A DNA stretch of 61,249 nucleotides from NCBI RefSeq assembly GCF_025370775.1, contig NZ_JAMXEX010000012.1:1-61249 (forward strand), in the 5' to 3' direction. The notes under the pieces are model-generated. The model did no database searches, had not been told where the DNA came from, and saw only the letters and a list, made by a program, of their open reading frames with translations. The number at the start of each line of letters is the position of its first letter. The first letter of the stretch is position 1. This DNA is from Ancylothrix sp. D3o. Lineage in GTDB: Bacteria; Cyanobacteriota; Cyanobacteriia; Cyanobacteriales; Oscillatoriaceae. A program made the position numbers and the translations under genes. Positions 35,746 to 45,455 of this stretch are shown piece after piece.

Positions 35746-36387
35746 TTAGTTTTGCTGTAGTTTACAAATTGCTTTGAAAACTTGCAAAATCTCAAAAGGT
35801 TCGGGTTCCATTAAGTTTAAAAATGGCAAAAGTTGGTAAATCGGCCTTTCTTGACGTTGAATGTAAACAAATTGATAAAGTTGTCCGTTGGTGCATAAAC
35901 CCCAGACGGAAGCTTGCCGATCTAAACTTTTATAAGCATAGGTAAGTAATTGTGCTAAACCCGCCGAGGGTGCAATATCGCTGTTTTTTGCTTCCACAAT
36001 CAATATCCAAAAGGGGATATTATTGCTGGTGAGAATGCTTTTGTTGACGGCCAGAATATCAAGCCGGCCGGTTATATTCGTATCTTCATCTACAATATTG
36101 ACGGGGGCAATATTTTCTTCGAGGCTAATTTTTAGGGGAGAACGATAAAAGCCGGCTAGTCGCAATAAGGGGAAAATTGTTAGAGCTTTTACCATTCCTT
36201 CTAAAACTTTTCCTTCGATGAGGTAGTTATCAAAATCATCGCGTATTTGCAGTATTTCTTGCTGTTCAAATTCGCTGAGCGATTCGAGGGAGAGTGAAGG
36301 AGTGAAAGAGGCTAAATATTGGCGTTGAAAGCCTAAAAGCCGGTGGACTTCATCGAGGGTAATTTCTTTGGCGTTTAGAAGTGTCAT
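35746..36387 (-). CDS. PD-(D/E)XK nuclease-like protein
   Basis: A protein of about 213 residues often labelled restriction endonuclease subunit R-like in cyanobacteria. The nuclease core is GRLDILAVNK followed by FWILIVEAKNSDI (Asp...Glu-Ala-Lys), then a conserved GLAQLLTYAYKSL and GLCTNGQLYQF. No helicase or methylase gene is adjacent, so a classic type I system is not present. ATG 36387 (MTLLNAKEITLDEV) fits relatives better than the frame start at 36453. The biological role is unknown. Confidence 0.7.
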   Translation of the reverse strand: MTLLNAKEITLDEVHRLLGFQRQYLASFTPSLSLESLSEFEQQEILQIRDDFDNYLIEGKVLEGMVKALTIFPLLRLAGFYRSPLKISLEENIAPVNIVDEDTNITGRLDILAVNKSILTSNNIPFWILIVEAKNSDIAPSAGLAQLLTYAYKSLDRQASVWGLCTNGQLYQFVYIQRQERPIYQLLPFLNLMEPEPFEILQVFKAICKLQQN

Positions 36388-36612
36388 ATTTTTAGATCGA
36401 CGGGGGATAATTTTTATTATAAGAATCATCTCACCGGCCATCAAAATAGCCATTGCATATTGAAAATTTTACTCAAAATTAATAATTTTTCAGATGCTTA
36501 AGTGCGCCAAGGTACTAACCTATGGCAAAACTAAACAGTGTCCAATCAGCCACAAATTTTGCACAACTCTCAACTAATTTTTAATTTTTAAATTTTTCAA
36601 AAGCCTTTAAAA

Positions 36613-36683
36613 GCGGACGATGGGACTCGAACCCACGACGTTCAGCTTGGGAAGCTGACATTCTACCACTGAATTACATCCGC
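36613..36683 (-). tRNA. trnG: tRNA-Gly (anticodon CCC)
   Basis: Read on the minus strand, this 71-base cloverleaf has acceptor GCGGATG / CGTCCGC (one T-G pair), D arm ATTCAGTGGTAGAAT, anticodon stem TCAGC/GCTGA with loop TTCCCAA (anticodon CCC), and T arm GTGGG-TTCGAGT-CCCAT. No CCA is encoded. Confidence 0.95.
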
Positions 36684-36782
36684 ATCAAGTGTGTTATTAA
36701 CCAATTTTAACTGAAAAGTAAACAACCGGCAAACTCACACTTGAATCATCATAAACCAAACCGGCCCCCAACGTCTACCCCC

Positions 36783-39700
36783 CTACTGAACCTTTGGCTT
36801 ATAAAACCTCACCAAAAGCGAACGTTTACCCCAACCCCGCAACCAACGCCAGCGAGAACTTTTCGGCAAATGCAATAACCAACGCTGAAAATTATCCACA
36901 TAAGTGTACAACACCGGCACCACCACCAAAGTCAACAGCGTAGACGTGGTAAACCCACCAATCACCGCCACCGCCATCGGTGCCCGCGTCTGAGAACCGG
37001 CACCCAACCCCATCGCTATCGGAATCATCCCCGCAATCGTTGAAATTGACGTCATCATAATCGGACGCAAACGCGAAACCCCCGACTCAATCAAAGCCTT
37101 AAACTGCGGCATTCCCTCCTCTTGATTTGCCAGCGCACAATCAACAAGAATAATCGCATTTTTTGTTACCAAACCCATCAACAAAACAATCCCAATCAAC
37201 GCAAACAAACCCAACTCCGTCTGCGTTACCAACAATGCAATCAACGCCCCGCCAATCGATAACGGCAGAGAAACTAAAATCGTAAACGGAACCAAAAAAC
37301 TGTTGTACAACAACACCAAAATTGCATAAATACACAACACCGCCAAACCCAACGCCCCAATAAACCGGCTAAAAATATCCTGCATGATTTTTGCATCCCC
37401 CTCGGAACGTTCCTTTACATCCGCAGGTAAATTTTTCAAAGCCGGTAAAACCTTCACCTTTTCCAAAGCCTGCCCTAAAGAAGCCCCCTGCAAATTGCCA
37501 TCCACAATCACCTGACGTGAACGATCATAACGGTCAATTGTAGCCGGCCCACTTCCCAAAGTAATCTCCGCCACCGCCGAAAGTGGTACCAAAGTATTAC
37601 GAGAACTTGGAATCTGCAAATTTCTAATGGCCTGCAAATCATCTCGAAATTTCTCAGCCAACTTTACCCGAATTGGAATTTGCCGATCTGGCAAATCAAA
37701 CTTCGCCAAACTCGCCTCATTATCCCCAATTGTTGCCAGCGAAGCCGTGCGAGCAATTGCATTTACCGTCACCCCCAAATCAGCCGCCCGCGCCGGATCT
37801 GGCTTAATTAAAATCTCTGGTTTTACCAAAGAAGCACTCGAAGAAACTTCTACCAAACCATCAATTTCTCTCATCTGACGTTCCAACGCATCCGACGCCT
37901 GCCTCAACGCCACCGGATTTTCACTTGTTAACAAAATCGTTAAATCTTTCCGACTTCCCGCCGCCCCACTGCCGGCAAAACTAATTCTCGCGCCCGGAAT
38001 ATTTTGGAACTTCAGCCGCATTTCTTTCTCAAACTCTTGCTGGCTTATCTTCCGTTCCTCCCTCGGCGTTAAATTCACAGAAATTGAAGCCGTATTGTTA
38101 GCATTTCCGCCACTTCCGCCCGTCGTTGCCAGCACATTTTTTACCACCGGACTTTGCCGCAAAACCTCTATTGTTTGCTGCACAACTTTATCTGTATCTG
38201 CCAAAGTTGACCCTGGTGGTAACTCCACTGACAACGTACTTAACGCTATATCCCCATTACTAAATAACCCTTTGGGAATCATCGGCACTAATTGCAAAGA
38301 TCCAATGAAAAAGGCGATTGATATTAATATAGTTGTGATTCGATGCCGCAAACACCAACTTAAAAGACTGCGATAAGGATTAATATTTGCAAATGGATTC
38401 GCTGTTAAAAATGGCAGCCGGAAACCACCACCTTCTTTTTTTGGCTTCATCAAAACCGCGCACAACATCGGGGTCATTGTCCGCGCCACAAAGGTTGAAA
38501 ATAAGGTGGAAACTGCCACCGTTACCCCGAAGGGTTGGAAAAATTGCCCCGGTATGCCCCCCATAAATGCCACCGGCATAAACACCGCCACAATAGTTGC
38601 ACATCCCGACAACGCAGCTAACCCAATTTCCTCAGAAGAATCTAACGCAGCTTGGCGCGGTTTTTTGCCCAGTGCCAAGTGCTGATCCATGTTTTCAATT
38701 TCTACCACGCTGTCATCAACTAAGTTGCCAACTGTTAACGCCAGCGCCAATAATGTCATGCCATTAAGCGTATAACCCAACAATTGCATTACCCAATATG
38801 TTGGCAAAATACTCAGCGGTAATGCAATGGCGGCGATAACTGTTGCTCGCCAATCTCTTAAAAAGAATAAAATTGTTAACATCGCCATCCATGATGCCTC
38901 CCACAAAGCATCTGTAGAGGCTTCATAGGATTCTGTAATATTCGTGGCGCGAGTCACAATTAACTCTAATTTGATATCTTGGGGTAAGGTTTTTTCGAGT
39001 TGTTCAACGGCTTTTCTTACCCCTTCTTCTACTGTTACTAAGGTGCTGCCGGTGCTACGAAATACTGAAAAGGCAACCACTTCTTTTGCTTTTGAAGGGG
39101 ATTCTGTGGTTGTTTCTTCTGCACCTTTACCGACAATAAACCGGCTGACTTGACGCGCTTCGCCGCGAGTATCTTTGACTTCGGCAATACTTCCCAAGGT
39201 AACCGCTGAATTATTGGGTAAAACTATTCGATATTCTTTTAATGTTTCGACACTTTCCGCACTGCCTAATGTGCGAATTGTTTGCTGCCGGCCACCGGCA
39301 TCTGTTCTTCCCCCTGGTAAGTTAATATTAAAAGCCCGAATTTGATCATTAACTTGAGTAGCTGTAATTCCCAAAGCTTGTAAGCGATCTGGGTTTAATT
39401 CGACGGTTATTTCTCGGTCAAAACCACCGGCCCGCTGTACTTGTGCTACCCCCGGAACTGCTAATAAAGCGCGGCTAATTTGCCTGTCTACAATATCGCT
39501 TAATTCTTCTGGTGAGCGGGAATTAGAAGTTACGGCATAGGTCATAATTGACCCACCGGCAAATTCTAATCTTTTAACAATTGGATCGTTAATATCTGCC
39601 GGTAAAGTTTGGCGAATTTGAGCAACCGCATTTCGTACATCGTTGGTAGCGCGGTCGCTATTTGTTCCCAAGACAAAGTTAATGGTTGTGGTGGAAGTGC

Positions 39701-39965
39701 CATCGCTGACTTTTGAGTTCAGTTGGTCAATGTTTCCTAAACCGGCCACTGCATCTTCTATTTTTTTGGTAACTTGTGATTCTAATTCTGTGGGGCCGGC
39801 GCCCGGTTGAGTTACGGTGATACTAACGGCTGGAATATCGATATTAGGGTTGGCATCTATCCCCAATTGCTGAAATGAACTAAATCCTACAAACGACAAG
39901 ATTAAAAATAATACCAGTGTGGGCACCGGCCTTTTTATTGACCACGCAGATAAGTTAAATGACAT
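36783..39965 (-). CDS. RND multidrug efflux pump (AcrB/HAE1 family)
   Basis: About 1060 residues with 12 transmembrane helices and two large periplasmic loops. N-terminal RPVPTLVLFLILSFVGF, LALALTVGNLVDDSVVEIENM in the helix-4 proton-relay region (adjacent aspartates) and FALIGIVLLMGLVTKNAIILVD are visible. It exports hydrophobic compounds together with the adaptor encoded just upstream and a TolC-like channel not in this window. ATG 39965 (MSFNLSAWSIKRP) fits the family; an upstream in-frame ATG at 39989 lies in heptamer repeat and would add eight residues. The pair probably forms one operon despite a 183-base repeat array between the genes. Confidence 0.92.
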   Translation of the reverse strand: MSFNLSAWSIKRPVPTLVLFLILSFVGFSSFQQLGIDANPNIDIPAVSITVTQPGAGPTELESQVTKKIEDAVAGLGNIDQLNSKVSDGTSTTTINFVLGTNSDRATNDVRNAVAQIRQTLPADINDPIVKRLEFAGGSIMTYAVTSNSRSPEELSDIVDRQISRALLAVPGVAQVQRAGGFDREITVELNPDRLQALGITATQVNDQIRAFNINLPGGRTDAGGRQQTIRTLGSAESVETLKEYRIVLPNNSAVTLGSIAEVKDTRGEARQVSRFIVGKGAEETTTESPSKAKEVVAFSVFRSTGSTLVTVEEGVRKAVEQLEKTLPQDIKLELIVTRATNITESYEASTDALWEASWMAMLTILFFLRDWRATVIAAIALPLSILPTYWVMQLLGYTLNGMTLLALALTVGNLVDDSVVEIENMDQHLALGKKPRQAALDSSEEIGLAALSGCATIVAVFMPVAFMGGIPGQFFQPFGVTVAVSTLFSTFVARTMTPMLCAVLMKPKKEGGGFRLPFLTANPFANINPYRSLLSWCLRHRITTILISIAFFIGSLQLVPMIPKGLFSNGDIALSTLSVELPPGSTLADTDKVVQQTIEVLRQSPVVKNVLATTGGSGGNANNTASISVNLTPREERKISQQEFEKEMRLKFQNIPGARISFAGSGAAGSRKDLTILLTSENPVALRQASDALERQMREIDGLVEVSSSASLVKPEILIKPDPARAADLGVTVNAIARTASLATIGDNEASLAKFDLPDRQIPIRVKLAEKFRDDLQAIRNLQIPSSRNTLVPLSAVAEITLGSGPATIDRYDRSRQVIVDGNLQGASLGQALEKVKVLPALKNLPADVKERSEGDAKIMQDIFSRFIGALGLAVLCIYAILVLLYNSFLVPFTILVSLPLSIGGALIALLVTQTELGLFALIGIVLLMGLVTKNAIILVDCALANQEEGMPQFKALIESGVSRLRPIMMTSISTIAGMIPIAMGLGAGSQTRAPMAVAVIGGFTTSTLLTLVVVPVLYTYVDNFQRWLLHLPKSSRWRWLRGWGKRSLLVRFYKPKVQ

Positions 39966-40145
39966 ATTGGTTAATTGGTAGTTTGTCATTGGTCATTTGT
40001 CATTTGTCATTGGTCATTTGTCATTGGTCATTGGTCATTTGTCATTTGTTTTTTTGTTTACGAATGACCAAGGACAAAGGAATAAGGACGATTGTCATTT
40101 TTTTCTTTACAAAGGACAAAGGACAAAGGACAAAGGACAAAGGAA
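39966..40145. repeat. Large heptamer repeat array (TTGTCAT/TGGTCAT and AAAGGAC types)
   Basis: The densest array in the window. One half is tandem TTTGTCA and TTGGTCA units; the other half is the opposite strand form, ACAAAGG repeated, separated by a Phe-codon-rich stretch. The arms can pair into a long hairpin. It fills the whole space between the adaptor and pump genes. Confidence 0.9.
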
Positions 40146-40148
40146 GAT

Positions 40149-41729
40149 TTACAATTGTGCGTCGGGGACTGGTTGCGGGGGTTCTATTACTTTAACTTTA
40201 TCCCCGTCTTTGAGATAACCGGCACCGTCAACTACAACTTTTTGACCGGGGGTTAAGCCGGTTTTAATTTCGATTTTGGCGTTTGATAAATCTTTAAGGG
40301 AACCTTCAATAATTTCTCCTTTTTCAACTTTTTGAGATTTAACGGTGTTATCCGGTTGCAAAACGTACACCATTGCGCTGCCGTCGGTTTGGGGTAATAT
40401 CGCTTTTGCCGGCACTGTTAATCCCATTGCCGTGCTAGTGGTGATACTGGATCTTAAAAACATTCCTGGTTTTAATAAATCGCTGGCCGGTAAGTCAATT
40501 TCGACGGTGGCTTCGCGGCTTTTGGGGTCAATTGTGGGGGCGATTTCTCGCACGGTTCCTTGTACTTTGATGCGGCTATCGGCATCGGAGCTTATGTTTA
40601 CAATACTGCCTATTTTTATTTGTGGAAGTTGGGTTTCTGGGACTTTGGCTTGCAGTTCTAATTGGCCATTTCGGATGATTGTAAACAGTCTTTGATTGCC
40701 TCCTGTTACATCGCCAACGCGGGCTATTCTTTCGGCTATTTTGCCCGCAGCGGGGGCGCGAACGAGGGTTTGTTCAATTTGGGTTTCTTGCCTGTCTACA
40801 CCGGCTTGGCTGCTTCTGACTTCGGCTTGGGCGCTTTCTACCCCTGCACCGGCGCTTTCTAATTTAGCTTGGGCGCTTTCGACGTTGGCGATGGCGCTTT
40901 GAATTTTAGCTTCTGCCCCTTGGATGTTGGCTTCGGCCACTCGCACGGCTTCAGCGGCAGTATCGGCGGCGGTGCGGCGTTTGTCGAGTTCGATTTGGCT
41001 GATCGCGCCGGTATTAGCCAGTTGTTGATAGCGCTCACGTTCGCTTTGAGCTTGGGCGAGGTCGGCTTTGGCTTTGGCCAGGTTTGCTTGGGCTTGGGCC
41101 AGGCCGGCGTCTGCTTCTGAGCGAGCAGCCTTTGCCTGAGCAAGACCGGCCTCTGCTTGAGAAATTGCCGCTTGCCGGTCAGAAACGCCGGCTTTAGCTG
41201 ATTCTACTTGGGCTTTGGCTTGGTCGATTTGCGTTTGTAAGACGGAGTTATCAAGGATGGCTAAGACTTGACCGGCCTCAACGTAGTCGCCCTCATCGAC
41301 ATAGACTTCTTTGATTTGCAGGCCGGTGGCTTTGGGTAAGATGGGGAGAAGATCGTAGGCGGCGACGGTGCCGGTGGTTTCTAGGCTGCGGGCCACTGGG
41401 CCGGTTTCTACCTTAGCAATGCTGACAGCTTGACCTGCTTTTGGTTCGGTACTGGTGAGTTGGGCCGGTGGTGCTTGTGTGGCGGGCCGGCTGGCGACGT
41501 TGGGTAAAAATCTTGTTGCGCCAATGGTAACGGCGATACCAATAGCCAATCCTATAAATAAACCGCGATTACCAGAAAGCAAGCCTTTTTGTGGTTCATC
41601 AGGCTCAATGCTTCCGGCTGTTGGGTTTGGTTGGTTTACTTCTATGTTTTCTGGTGTCTGGGCCAGTGGTTTTTCCACCGGCTCAGACTGCTCTACTGGC
41701 TCTGATTCTGAGAAAGCTTCGTAAGCCAC
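40149..41729 (-). CDS. RND efflux periplasmic adaptor (HlyD/MFP family)
   Basis: A 526-residue membrane-fusion protein. A cytoplasmic Glu/Pro-rich N-terminus (1-50) precedes one transmembrane segment (GLFIGLAIGIAVTIGATRFL). A biotinyl-lipoyl half (VDEGDYVEAGQVLAILDN) and an unusually long Ala/Gln-rich alpha-helical hairpin (about 175-310) follow, with repeated QAKAQVESAKAG and AEANIQGAEAK motifs, then the beta-barrel (TVEIDLPASDLLKPGMFLR). It couples the RND pump to the outer-membrane channel. It is the first gene of the pair; an uncleaved N-terminal anchor rather than a lipobox is typical of cyanobacterial members. Confidence 0.9.
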   Translation of the reverse strand: MAYEAFSESEPVEQSEPVEKPLAQTPENIEVNQPNPTAGSIEPDEPQKGLLSGNRGLFIGLAIGIAVTIGATRFLPNVASRPATQAPPAQLTSTEPKAGQAVSIAKVETGPVARSLETTGTVAAYDLLPILPKATGLQIKEVYVDEGDYVEAGQVLAILDNSVLQTQIDQAKAQVESAKAGVSDRQAAISQAEAGLAQAKAARSEADAGLAQAQANLAKAKADLAQAQSERERYQQLANTGAISQIELDKRRTAADTAAEAVRVAEANIQGAEAKIQSAIANVESAQAKLESAGAGVESAQAEVRSSQAGVDRQETQIEQTLVRAPAAGKIAERIARVGDVTGGNQRLFTIIRNGQLELQAKVPETQLPQIKIGSIVNISSDADSRIKVQGTVREIAPTIDPKSREATVEIDLPASDLLKPGMFLRSSITTSTAMGLTVPAKAILPQTDGSAMVYVLQPDNTVKSQKVEKGEIIEGSLKDLSNAKIEIKTGLTPGQKVVVDGAGYLKDGDKVKVIEPPQPVPDAQL

Positions 41730-42186
41730 CCTACTCCCTCCCGCTTATTCTGGATTGTGATTGGGAATCACAAAGAAATGTTGCAATTTATTTCTTTATT
41801 TTAATATAACAAGGCAGTAAGAGGGTGAGTTTTGCCCAGAGTTTTAGGAGGTTAAGAGCTAAAAAAGGCCCCAACTATGCTACTGTAGGGTCAATTCGTC
41901 CTCAAAATGAGGGGCCACATACCCCCGATTGGATTGTACCCATTGGAAGACGGATTAAATTATAAAATAATTTTTTGAAAACAATAATTTTGAAGTGAGC
42001 ACAACTTTCTATGTGAATATTTAAGCGCGGGTGCACCCCAAATTCTAATCCCGAACAATTGTAACAATGCTAGGGATGAAAACAGCCAGAGCGATTGGCA
42101 AATTTTGCTGATAGCCTTCGCCAAAAAGCGATAGGTTTGAGCATAAATCTAACTAAACCTAACTCAGTATAGCGCGAGTTTCTAAT
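41730..42186. other. Intergenic region between divergent genes
   Basis: 457 bases. It contains GGCCCC (about 41869) and GGGGCC (about 41909), which can form a hairpin, and AT-rich sequence at 41955-42010. No gene or clear promoter boxes are identified. Confidence 0.4.
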
Positions 42187-43026
42187 ATGTTTAATGCGAC
42201 CGAACTTTTAATTGATACATTTGTAGATAATCTTCGGGATGGATACCGCCGGACTTATGGCGGTTATAAGCCAGATTATGAAGATATCATTGCCTGGGCC
42301 GGTGGTATGGCTTTAGAAAATATTGCTAACAGTGATGCTCTTTATCATAATGTCGAGCATACAATTTTAGTGGCTTTGGTTGGCCAAGAACTTTTACGGG
42401 GTAAGCACATCCGTGAGGGGGGAGTTTCTTGTGAGGATTGGCTGCATTTTATTATTTCTTTGGTGTGCCATGATATCGGTTATGTGAAGGGAGTTTGCCG
42501 GTCAGATAAAGATGGAATGTATTCCACCGGCCAAAATGGAAAGATGGTTTGTTTACCGCCTGGATCTTCGGATGCGGGGTTAACTCCCTATCATGTTGAT
42601 CGAGCAAAATTGTTTATTGATGAGCGTTTTGGTGGTCATAGATTGATTGATGCAGAAGTAATTAAACGCAATATTGAGTTAACTCGTTTTCCCGTACCGA
42701 CAAAAGAAGACCACCAAGATACTGTTAATTATCCGGGGTTGGTAAGAGCGGCGGATTTAATTGGTCAATTGAGTGATCCACGATATTTGAAAAAAATCAG
42801 TGCCTTGTTTTACGAATTTGAAGAAACCGGCACCAATAAATATCTTAACTATCGACATCCGGGGGATTTGCGAAAAAATTACCCGAAGTTTTACTGGAAT
42901 GGGGTACACCCCTATGTCAAAGATGCTTTACATTATTTGTCTTTGACGCAACACGGTAAACAAATTATTGCCAATCTTTACTCAAATGTGTTTGTTGTGG
43001 AACACGAAAAAGCTCAAGAGGTGTAA
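42187..43026 (+). CDS. HD-domain metal-dependent phosphohydrolase
   Basis: A 279-residue soluble protein with HD-superfamily metal ligands: YHNVEH (His54, His58), CHDIGY (His95-Asp96) and a later aspartate in RAADLIGQLSD. It resembles the HD/PDEase-type phosphohydrolases that are widespread and mostly uncharacterised in cyanobacteria; a cyclic-nucleotide or nucleotide substrate is possible. No sensor domain is fused. Its plus-strand neighbours are an AI-2E-type transporter and an ABC permease. Confidence 0.8.
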   Translation: MFNATELLIDTFVDNLRDGYRRTYGGYKPDYEDIIAWAGGMALENIANSDALYHNVEHTILVALVGQELLRGKHIREGGVSCEDWLHFIISLVCHDIGYVKGVCRSDKDGMYSTGQNGKMVCLPPGSSDAGLTPYHVDRAKLFIDERFGGHRLIDAEVIKRNIELTRFPVPTKEDHQDTVNYPGLVRAADLIGQLSDPRYLKKISALFYEFEETGTNKYLNYRHPGDLRKNYPKFYWNGVHPYVKDALHYLSLTQHGKQIIANLYSNVFVVEHEKAQEV

Positions 43027-43076
43027 TGGGTGAGTGGGGAACAGGTGATGGGTATCGCAGGCGAGACAGATGCGCC

Positions 43077-43118
43077 ACTAATGACTAATGACCAATGACA
43101 AATGACTAATGACAAATG
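43077..43118. repeat. Heptamer repeat supplying the start of the AI-2E gene
   Basis: ACTAATG, ACTAATG, ACCAATG, ACAAATG, ACTAATG and ACAAATG follow one another. The last unit ends with the ATG of the next gene. Confidence 0.85.
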
Positions 43119-44264
43119 AAAGAAATTTTTACCCCTTTACAAACATTATTAATTACTTGGTTGCTGATTTTTTTAGCAGCTTGGGCGAGTTTAGCGGCAG
43201 TTAGTTATGTCGGCGAGTTGTTGAGTATTTTGATTACGGCGGGGTTGATTGCCTTTTTGCTAAATTTTGCGGTGGCAAGATTGCAAAAGTTTATACCTCG
43301 CGGGTTGGCGGCGGCTTTGGTATATTTAATTGCTGGGTTAATTCTGGTGATTATTGCTTTGACTGTGGTGCCGCCGGTGTTTAATCAAGGCCGACAATTG
43401 GTGGCTAATTTACCGTCGCTTGTGGAGTCGGCGAGGGAGCAATTAGCAAATTTTCAGACGTGGAGTGTGGAGCGAAATTTGCCTTTTGACGTCCGAATTT
43501 TAGGCCAGCAATTACTGTCTCGACTTCAGGCGCAAGTGGAGGCGATAGCCGCGAAAGGTGTGGGGTTGGTTGTGGGCACGGTGAATTGGTTTTTGGATTT
43601 TATTTTGATTGTGGTGATATCTTTTTATATGCTGCTGGATGGGGAGAGGGTTTGGGGAAATTTTACGAGTATTTTTACTTTCAAAATTAGAAATGGTTTA
43701 ACAGAATCTTTGCAGCGCAATCTTCAGCGGTTTGTTTTTGGTCAATTGCTGCTGGGATTGTTTATGGCGGTATCTTTAACGGTGGCTTTTTTGGTGTTAC
43801 GAGTGCCCTTTTTCTTGTTGTTTGCTGTGTTTATTGGGTTGTTGGAAATTATTCCCTTTGTGGGGGCGACTCTGGGAATTGGCACAGTGACGGTAATTGT
43901 TTCTTTTATTGATTGGTGGTTGGCTTTGCAGGTGTTAGCTGTGTCGGTGGCGTTGCAGCAGGTGAAGGATAATTTGATTTCGCCGCGTATTATGGGAAAT
44001 TTAACCGGCCTGTCTCCGGTGATTATTTTTACTTCTCTGCTCTTGGGGGCTAAGATAGGAGGGCTGCTGGGTGTAATTTTGGCGATTCCTCTGACGGGTG
44101 TGCTCAAAAGTGTGGCGGAAATTGTTATTGATCCAACTTTACCGCCGCAAACTGGCTCGTTTTTCCAAAATCCTTTTGATGATGAGCAAGAACCGCACTT
44201 TGTGGAGGCGAGTTCTAGTCAGGAAACAGCTAAGAGTTCTCAATCTAAAATTTCCAGCCCTTAA
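43116..44264 (+). CDS. AI-2E family transporter (UPF0118)
   Basis: A 382-residue membrane protein with about eight helices (LLITWLLIFLAAWASLAAVS, FILIVVISFYMLLDG, LEIIPFVGATLGIGT, QQVKDNLISPRIMG). Family knowledge: it includes TqsA-type AI-2 exporters and Na+/H+ antiporter-like members; the substrate here is unknown. The ATG is the last unit of a heptamer array and no Shine-Dalgarno sequence is present, yet the N-terminus MKEIFTPLQTLLI looks native. The last 40 residues are Ser/Gln/Glu-rich and cytosolic. Confidence 0.87.
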   Translation: MKEIFTPLQTLLITWLLIFLAAWASLAAVSYVGELLSILITAGLIAFLLNFAVARLQKFIPRGLAAALVYLIAGLILVIIALTVVPPVFNQGRQLVANLPSLVESAREQLANFQTWSVERNLPFDVRILGQQLLSRLQAQVEAIAAKGVGLVVGTVNWFLDFILIVVISFYMLLDGERVWGNFTSIFTFKIRNGLTESLQRNLQRFVFGQLLLGLFMAVSLTVAFLVLRVPFFLLFAVFIGLLEIIPFVGATLGIGTVTVIVSFIDWWLALQVLAVSVALQQVKDNLISPRIMGNLTGLSPVIIFTSLLLGAKIGGLLGVILAIPLTGVLKSVAEIVIDPTLPPQTGSFFQNPFDDEQEPHFVEASSSQETAKSSQSKISSP

Positions 44265-44341
44265 GAATAATTGCCTTGAAAAACTCCCAAAAGCTCTGAA
44301 TTCAAAAATCCAAAACCTAAAAACTAACATCTAAAATTGCT

Positions 44342-45409
44342 ATGAAGTGGTGGCAAAAGCTTAAAAAAAATCCTCTGGCTCGCTTGGGTGCGGGGTTGTT
44401 GTTGTTATTTTATTTGGTGGTGATTGCGGCGGATTTTGTGGCACCTTATGATCCCTATGATTCTCAGCCGGATGGCTCTTTGCTTCCGCCAACTCGGATT
44501 TATTGGGCAACAGAAACGGGGCAGTTTATTGGGCCTCATGTTTATCCGACGACTCAGGGGCCAACGGATATAAATACTGGTGATCGCAAGTTGTTGGAAG
44601 ACCGCCAAAAACCGGCACCTGTGCGTTTGTTTGTGAAGGGAGCTAAATATCAGATTTTTGGTTTAATTCCTCTTGATATTCATTTGTTTGGCACGGTGGG
44701 TGATGGGAAGTTGAATATTTTGGGGACTGATGAGCAAGCGCGAGACCAGTTTAGCCGGTTGGTTCATGGGGGGAGAATTAGTTTGTTTATTGGGTTGGTG
44801 GGGATTGTGATTTCTTTTCCTCTGGGGTTGTTGGTGGGGGGAATTTCTGGTTATTTTGGGGGCTGGATTGATGCGTTTTTGATGCGGTTGGTTGAGGTTT
44901 TGATGACGATTCCGGGGATTTATTTGTTGGTGGCTTTGGCGGCGGTTTTACCTGCCGGTTTGAGTAGTGCTCAAAAGTTTTTTTTGATTGTTTTGATTAC
45001 TTCTTTTATTAGTTGGTCTGGTTTGGCGCGGGTGATTCGGGGTGAAGTTTTGTCGATTAAGGAACGGGAATTTGTGCAGGCGGCGCTTTCTATGGGGGCA
45101 AATCCGTTTTATATTATTGTGCGTCATGTTTTGCCGCAAACTGCTAGTTATGTGATTATTTCTGCGACGCTGGCGGTGCCTGGTTTTATTGTGGCGGAGT
45201 CGGTTTTGAGTTTGATTGGTTTGGGGATTCAGCAGCCTGATCCTTCTTGGGGAAATATGCTTTCTTTGGCGACGAATGCTTCGATTTTGGTGTTGCAGCC
45301 TTGGTTGGTTTGGCCACCGGCTATTCTAATTATTTTGACAGTTTTGGCGTTTAATTTGTTGGGCGATGGTTTGCGAGATGCGCTTGATCCAAGGAGTTTA
45401 CAAAGGTAG
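44342..45409 (+). CDS. ABC transporter permease, OppC/DppC type
   Basis: A 355-residue inner-membrane permease of peptide/nickel-type ABC importers. The N-terminal helix LARLGAGLLLLFYLVVIAADF precedes a long periplasmic insert (about 50-110, containing DEQARDQFSRLVHGGRISL at its end). The transport core carries the EAA loop EFVQAALSMGANPFYIIVRHVLPQ. No binding protein, partner permease or ATPase gene is adjacent; such scattered opp genes are common in cyanobacteria. A terminator follows 27 bases downstream. Confidence 0.88.
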   Translation: MKWWQKLKKNPLARLGAGLLLLFYLVVIAADFVAPYDPYDSQPDGSLLPPTRIYWATETGQFIGPHVYPTTQGPTDINTGDRKLLEDRQKPAPVRLFVKGAKYQIFGLIPLDIHLFGTVGDGKLNILGTDEQARDQFSRLVHGGRISLFIGLVGIVISFPLGLLVGGISGYFGGWIDAFLMRLVEVLMTIPGIYLLVALAAVLPAGLSSAQKFFLIVLITSFISWSGLARVIRGEVLSIKEREFVQAALSMGANPFYIIVRHVLPQTASYVIISATLAVPGFIVAESVLSLIGLGIQQPDPSWGNMLSLATNASILVLQPWLVWPPAILIILTVLAFNLLGDGLRDALDPRSLQR

Positions 45410-45435
45410 GTTAATTGAGGATTAAAAATAAAAAG

Positions 45436-45455
45436 CCCGTGCTGGGTGGCACGGG
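45436..45455 (+). terminator. Terminator of the permease gene
   Basis: Stem CCCGTGC / GCACGGG with a 6-base loop, extended outward by flanking G and C. A T-rich stretch (GGGTTTTGGGTTTTTTC) follows. Confidence 0.7.

Noticed and set aside
35598-35795. Lys/Phe-rich 65-codon minus-strand frame
   Set aside because: It is AT-rich noise overlapping the 3' end of the PD-(D/E)XK gene.
39966-40145. CRISPR array
   Set aside because: Units are 7 bases with no unique spacers and there are no cas genes; this is a tandem heptamer repeat.
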